DNA of 10,816 nucleotides. Origin: Betaproteobacteria bacterium (lineage in GTDB: Bacteria > Pseudomonadota > Gammaproteobacteria > Burkholderiales > Casimicrobiaceae). Shown piece by piece: positions 8,317-10,816 of the stretch (its first letter is position 1; each line of letters opens with the position of its first letter). The translations under genes were made by a program, and so were the position numbers. The stretch lies in NCBI GenBank assembly GCA_003153335.1, contig PLYG01000016.1:1-10816 (forward strand), given 5' to 3'. The notes beneath the pieces are model-generated. The model did no database searches, had not been told where the DNA came from, and saw only the letters and a list, made by a program, of their open reading frames with translations.

Positions 8317-8767
8317 GAGCAGCACGTCTTTCAAGCAGGGGGGTGAGTTGGTTGAGCGCGGTATCGAGCTGCAGGTGAAGAGCGCGGACTGCTTTCATCC
8401 CCAGCGTCTGTTCGAGTTCAGTCTGGGCGCGGCGCCACGCCTGTCTGGCCTTCTTGATGGCATCGCGTCCGTTGTCGGTGATCGTGACTATCCGCTGGCG
8501 CGAATCGGCGCCGGGCTTCAGAACGGCCCAGTCGGCATCGATCAAGGGCTTCAGCGTTCGGGTCAGCGTCGTGCGCTCGGTGGAGAGCCGCGCGGCAAGC
8601 TCAGCCACCGGCAGCGCCTCGCGCGCAATCGATCTCAGCAGCGAATATTGCGTGGTCTTCATTCCCGCCGCAGCGAGATGCAGGTCGTACAGGCGCGACA
8701 CGGTCCGCGTCAATTTGCGCAGCGAGAAACAAGTGCAGCCTACTGCAGGAGTGGACGGATCGGGCAT
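8300..8767 (-). CDS. MarR-family transcriptional regulator
   Basis: A 155-residue winged-helix repressor of the MarR type, a dimer that binds palindromic operators and is released by small ligands or oxidation. The DNA-binding core spans about residues 36-100: MKTTQYSLLRSI (36-47), ELAARLSTERTTLTRTLKPL with the recognition helix (56-75), and the wing ADSRQRIVTIT (87-97). Flanking helices (about 10-30 and 103-146) form the dimer interface. Two cysteines in GCTCFSLRKL (Cys11, Cys13) are a recurrent feature of one MarR subgroup and might sense redox state, which is not shown. The ATG at 8767 is preceded by a leader of roughly 75 bases from a candidate promoter. The gene is divergent from the chromate transporter pair and overlaps the MFS gene downstream, so it probably represses its own operon and perhaps the divergent genes. 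Confidence 0.93.
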   Translation of the reverse strand: MPDPSTPAVGCTCFSLRKLTRTVSRLYDLHLAAAGMKTTQYSLLRSIAREALPVAELAARLSTERTTLTRTLKPLIDADWAVLKPGADSRQRIVTITDNGRDAIKKARQAWRRAQTELEQTLGMKAVRALHLQLDTALNQLTPLLERRAAHANED

Positions 8768-8846
8768 GGCGGTTCGGCAATCAATGCAATGGAATCAAGT
8801 AACGTCCAGCGGAGTTCGGGTAGTTTCGCTCGCCGCGCATAAAACA

Positions 8847-8864
8847 AGTATAGTGTATATACAC
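8847..8864. promoter_or_regulatory. Perfect 12-bp palindrome overlapping the marR promoter, likely MarR operator
   Basis: GTGTATATACAC (8853-8864) is a perfect palindrome in the 176-base region between marR and the divergent chromate transporter genes. It directly abuts a good minus-strand -10 box TATACT (8852 to 8847) for marR. On the plus strand TATAGT (8849-8854) could be a weak -10 for the divergent genes. A site filling the spacer of a marR promoter is where an autorepressor usually binds. Which protein binds is inference. Confidence 0.6.
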
Positions 8865-8943
8865 CTATTTTGCCGGTCATGCAAACTGGCGCCGTCCGGC
8901 AGATTTCGTTCGGGCCGGCCCGGCTGCCCGGTAGAATCGTGCA

Positions 8944-9504
8944 ATGGACACCAAGAAATCTTCGCCCGCGCTGCCCCACGTCACGACGAGTGAACTCTTT
9001 GTCGGGTTCCTGAAGGTCGGACTCTCGGGCTTCGGCGGCGTCCTGCCCTTTGCCCGGCGGATGCTGGTCGACAAGAGGCGGTGGCTGACCGAACTGGAAT
9101 TCAACGAAGTCCTATCGTTGTCCCAATTTCTGCCGGGACCGAATATCGTCAATGTCTCGATCATTGTCGGCCGCCGTTTCCAGGGCCCGATCGGCGCGCT
9201 CGCCGCCACGCTCGGACTGATGCTGATGCCGCTGATCATCATCTTGCTGCTCGCCGCGCTGTATGACCAGTTCGCGCAGATCGAAGCGGTGCGGGGCGCT
9301 TCCAATGCGGTCTCCGCCGCGGCGGCGGGTCTGATGCTGGCGGTGGGGTTCAAGATGGCGCGGCCCATCCACAAGACGCCGTGGCAGGTGGGGATAGGCG
9401 TGATCGCGTTTGCCGCGATCGGTCTCGCGCGCCTGCCGCTGTTGTGGGTGCTCGCGGTGCTGGCGCCGTTATCAGTGGGAATCGCCTGGTGGCAGCGCCG
9501 GTGA
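8944..9504 (+). CDS. chrA: Chromate transporter, N-terminal half (short-chain ChrA)
   Basis: A 186-residue inner-membrane protein made of one Chromate_transp domain (PF02417). Full-length ChrA proteins carry two such domains and about 400 residues; short-chain members are encoded as adjacent pairs that work together. Diagnostic motifs are FLKVGLSGFGG (22-32) and LSQFLPGPNIVNVS (59-72), the GFGG and PGPN signatures. Five to six hydrophobic segments follow, notably 84-107 and 150-182. The stop overlaps the start of the second half-gene (GTGA), indicating coupled translation and a heteromeric transporter. The ribosome site before the ATG is weak (GGTAG). The family's known role is efflux of chromate at the expense of the membrane potential, giving chromate resistance; many members are uncharacterised, so the actual anion here is uncertain. 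It is divergent from marR. Confidence 0.9.
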   Translation: MDTKKSSPALPHVTTSELFVGFLKVGLSGFGGVLPFARRMLVDKRRWLTELEFNEVLSLSQFLPGPNIVNVSIIVGRRFQGPIGALAATLGLMLMPLIIILLLAALYDQFAQIEAVRGASNAVSAAAAGLMLAVGFKMARPIHKTPWQVGIGVIAFAAIGLARLPLLWVLAVLAPLSVGIAWWQRR

Positions 9505-10031
9505 TCTCTCCTGTGCTGCTCGAACTGGCTCGGCAATTCCTGACGCTGTCACTGCTGTCGATCGGCGGCGCGAACACGGTCATTCCCGAAATCCACTTGC
9601 GCGCCGTCGAAATCGAGCACTGGATGACCGACGCCGACTTCTCCGAGATGTTCGCGCTGTCGCAGGCGGCGCCGGGACCGAACGTGCTCATCGTGAGCCT
9701 GATCGGCTGGAAGGCAGCAGGTGTGGTCGGTGCGCTGGTCGCGATGCTTGCAATGTGCGCGCCGTCCTCTCTGCTCACGTACCACTTCGCGAATGTCTGG
9801 GAGCGCTTCCGCGAAGCGCCGTTGCGGATCGCGATTCAAACGGCGCTTGCGCCGGTGACCGTCGGCCTGATTGTCGCATCCGGCTATGTGCTGACCCGCA
9901 CGATCGACCACGAATGGCTGGCGTACGTGGTTACGGGCACGACTGTGATCCTGGCGCTGACGACGCGGCTGCACCCGCTATGGATGCTTGCCGCGGCCGC
10001 TGTTCTTGGCGCGTTGCACACAGGCTCCTAG
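9501..10031 (+). CDS. chrA: Chromate transporter, C-terminal half (short-chain ChrA)
   Basis: A 176-residue partner of the preceding half-transporter, again one PF02417 domain. It shows LSIGGANTVIPE (19-30), the second-domain version of the glycine motif, and LSQAAPGPNVLIVSLIGW (53-70) with the PGPN signature. Helices follow at about 72-95, 113-135 and 139-175. I chose the GTG at 9501, giving a four-base GTGA overlap with the upstream stop. An in-frame GTG at 9489 would add four residues and has a comparable upstream purine stretch, so the exact start is open. The two halves are expected to insert with opposite topology and form one transporter, as proposed for other split ChrA pairs. No terminator is evident after the stop. 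Confidence 0.9.
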   Translation: MISPVLLELARQFLTLSLLSIGGANTVIPEIHLRAVEIEHWMTDADFSEMFALSQAAPGPNVLIVSLIGWKAAGVVGALVAMLAMCAPSSLLTYHFANVWERFREAPLRIAIQTALAPVTVGLIVASGYVLTRTIDHEWLAYVVTGTTVILALTTRLHPLWMLAAAAVLGALHTGS

Positions 10032-10116
10032 AGACCGACCCCAGGACCCCGTCAACGCCGGCTCGAATTCACGCCGCGGGACGCCGGCGACAAAAATCTT
10101 CGGCAACGAACGAGCA

Positions 10117-10692
10117 TCAGCCCTTCGGCGCGCACATCACGACTTTTTCGCCGATCCAACCCTGGCTGATCATGGTCTGATACAGGACCGGATCCGTCAT
10201 AAACCGGTGATTGCTGTCCTTGCCCCGCTCAAAACCACTGTTGTAGACGCGATAGACGGGAATGGGCGCATCGGCCGGACACGAGTCGCCGGCCGGGACC
10301 TGCATGGCGAACGCGATTTCCTCGAAGTTCCAGCGCTTCTCGGTCGATGGTGTCGTCTGCTGCAATTTTTTGAGTCTGTCGCACTCATCCGGGTCGACGG
10401 TATAGAAATGGCTGTTGGGTCCTGGGCTGACCGAGCCATAGAAACGGCATACCGGCTTCGCATTCTCCGGATAACCGGTGCGCGGGTAAGCGAGAAACGT
10501 CTTGCCCGTATCGACTTCACCGGACGCAGCGCTGGAACGCAGCGCCGCGGCTTCTTCGGCGTTCGCGGTGCGGAAATACCGATTGAGCAACGCGTTATAG
10601 AACTCGTAGACAGGCGTCGTCGGAGGCAACGGCTTGGCGCAACCGGCGACCAACAGTCCTGCAAGCATAATCAGTCCAAATCTCTTTCTCAT
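10117..10692 (-). CDS. Putative lipoprotein with DUF5648-like repeats
   Basis: A 191-residue exported protein with a clear lipoprotein signal: MRKR, hydrophobic core, then LVAGC with Cys18 as the lipidation site. The mature part repeats a pattern of about 50-65 residues three times: VYEFYNALLNRYFRTANAEE (28-47), VCRFYGSVSPGPNSHFYTVD (81-100) and VYRVYNSGFERGKDSNHRFMT (146-166). Each unit has a Tyr/Phe-rich strand, a His- or Arg-Phe-Tyr/Phe/Met turn, then a helix and an aromatic strand. This matches the repeat family of unknown function DUF5648, seen in secreted and surface proteins. Four cysteines of the mature part (82, 104, 138, 187) could form disulphides in the periplasm or outside. It is convergent with the chromate transporter genes. 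The function is unknown; envelope attachment is the only firm inference. Confidence 0.8.
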   Translation of the reverse strand: MRKRFGLIMLAGLLVAGCAKPLPPTTPVYEFYNALLNRYFRTANAEEAAALRSSAASGEVDTGKTFLAYPRTGYPENAKPVCRFYGSVSPGPNSHFYTVDPDECDRLKKLQQTTPSTEKRWNFEEIAFAMQVPAGDSCPADAPIPVYRVYNSGFERGKDSNHRFMTDPVLYQTMISQGWIGEKVVMCAPKG

Positions 10693-10757
10693 CGATCAAT
10701 CAACCTTTGTCAAAAAAAGTGTCGTGGACCACCGCAAGTTGCGCATTTCGGGTCCCG

Positions 10758-10816
10758 CTACCAGCTCCCCGACGAGCCCCCGCCCCCGGAACTGCCGCCT
10801 CCCCCGGAAAACCCGC
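10758..10816 (-). CDS. C-terminal end of a probable TPM-domain (YgcG-like) protein
   Basis: Only 18 codons and the TAG stop are visible before the right edge. They encode GFSGGGGSSGGGGSSGSW, a Gly/Ser tail ending in Trp. Such tails close many membrane-anchored TPM-domain (DUF477, YgcG-type) proteins. The 65 bases between this stop and the lipoprotein start contain a T-run (seven T on the minus strand) but no clear stem, so both genes may share a transcript. The assignment rests on the tail alone; another low-complexity protein is possible. Confidence 0.5.
   Translation of the reverse strand, partial: GFSGGGGSSGGGGSSGSW

Noticed and set aside
7435..8346. Plus-strand open frame of 303 codons opposite the MFS gene
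   Set aside because: Arg/Gln/Cys-rich low-quality composition, no motif, and it covers a well-supported transporter on the other strand.
10056..10089. Inverted repeat CGCCGGC/GCCGGCG between convergent genes as a terminator
   Set aside because: The loop is 20 bases and no T-run follows the stem on either strand in the right position; only an A-run follows on the plus strand.
9410..10180. Plus-strand open frame of 256 codons overlapping both chromate transporter halves
   Set aside because: Arg/Cys-rich off-frame translation; the two overlapping frames carry the real PF02417 motifs.

Overview
The window reads as a high-GC betaproteobacterial chromosome, most likely Burkholderiales (Burkholderia/Paraburkholderia-like). 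The support is the protein families and their relatedness (an MdtABC-type RND pump, a Burkholderia-style MarR with an N-terminal CTC motif, a split chromate transporter, LldP) plus codon usage. No rRNA or marker gene is present, so this is inference.

Layout. (1) 1-1563, minus strand: a periplasmic adaptor gene and the first 146 codons of an inner-membrane RND pump, joined by an ATGA overlap; the pump runs off the left edge. (2) 1564-2549: a decayed stretch with no intact gene. It holds an unrecognised open frame with no start codon (1756-2073) and a serine-recombinase pseudogene (2188-2549) broken by a one-base deletion and an in-frame stop. This looks like the scar of a mobile element. (3) 2711-4946, plus strand: a two-gene cytochrome cassette. 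The first gene encodes a secreted protein with one CxxCH heme motif followed by a predicted outer-membrane beta barrel, a Cyc2-like cytochrome-porin architecture. The second encodes a diheme c4-like cytochrome with a lipobox. Together they could carry electrons across the outer membrane and periplasm. A strong terminator at about 5009-5036 works in both directions. (4) 5073-8767, minus strand: marR, then an overlapping MFS transporter gene, then an L-lactate permease gene (lldP) with its own promoter and a 5' leader containing mutually exclusive anti-Shine-Dalgarno pairings. (5) 8944-10031, plus strand, divergent from marR: two half-size chromate transporter genes overlapping by GTGA. A perfect 12-bp palindrome in the shared intergenic region is the likely MarR operator. 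(6) 10117-10816, minus strand: a lipoprotein with DUF5648-like repeats, and the extreme C-terminus of what looks like a TPM-domain protein with a Gly/Ser-rich tail.

The most interesting unit is the cytochrome-porin plus diheme cytochrome pair, a candidate extracellular electron transfer module lying directly beside a mobile-element remnant. The lldP leader is the second point worth testing. No tRNA, rRNA, CRISPR array or intact insertion sequence was found.
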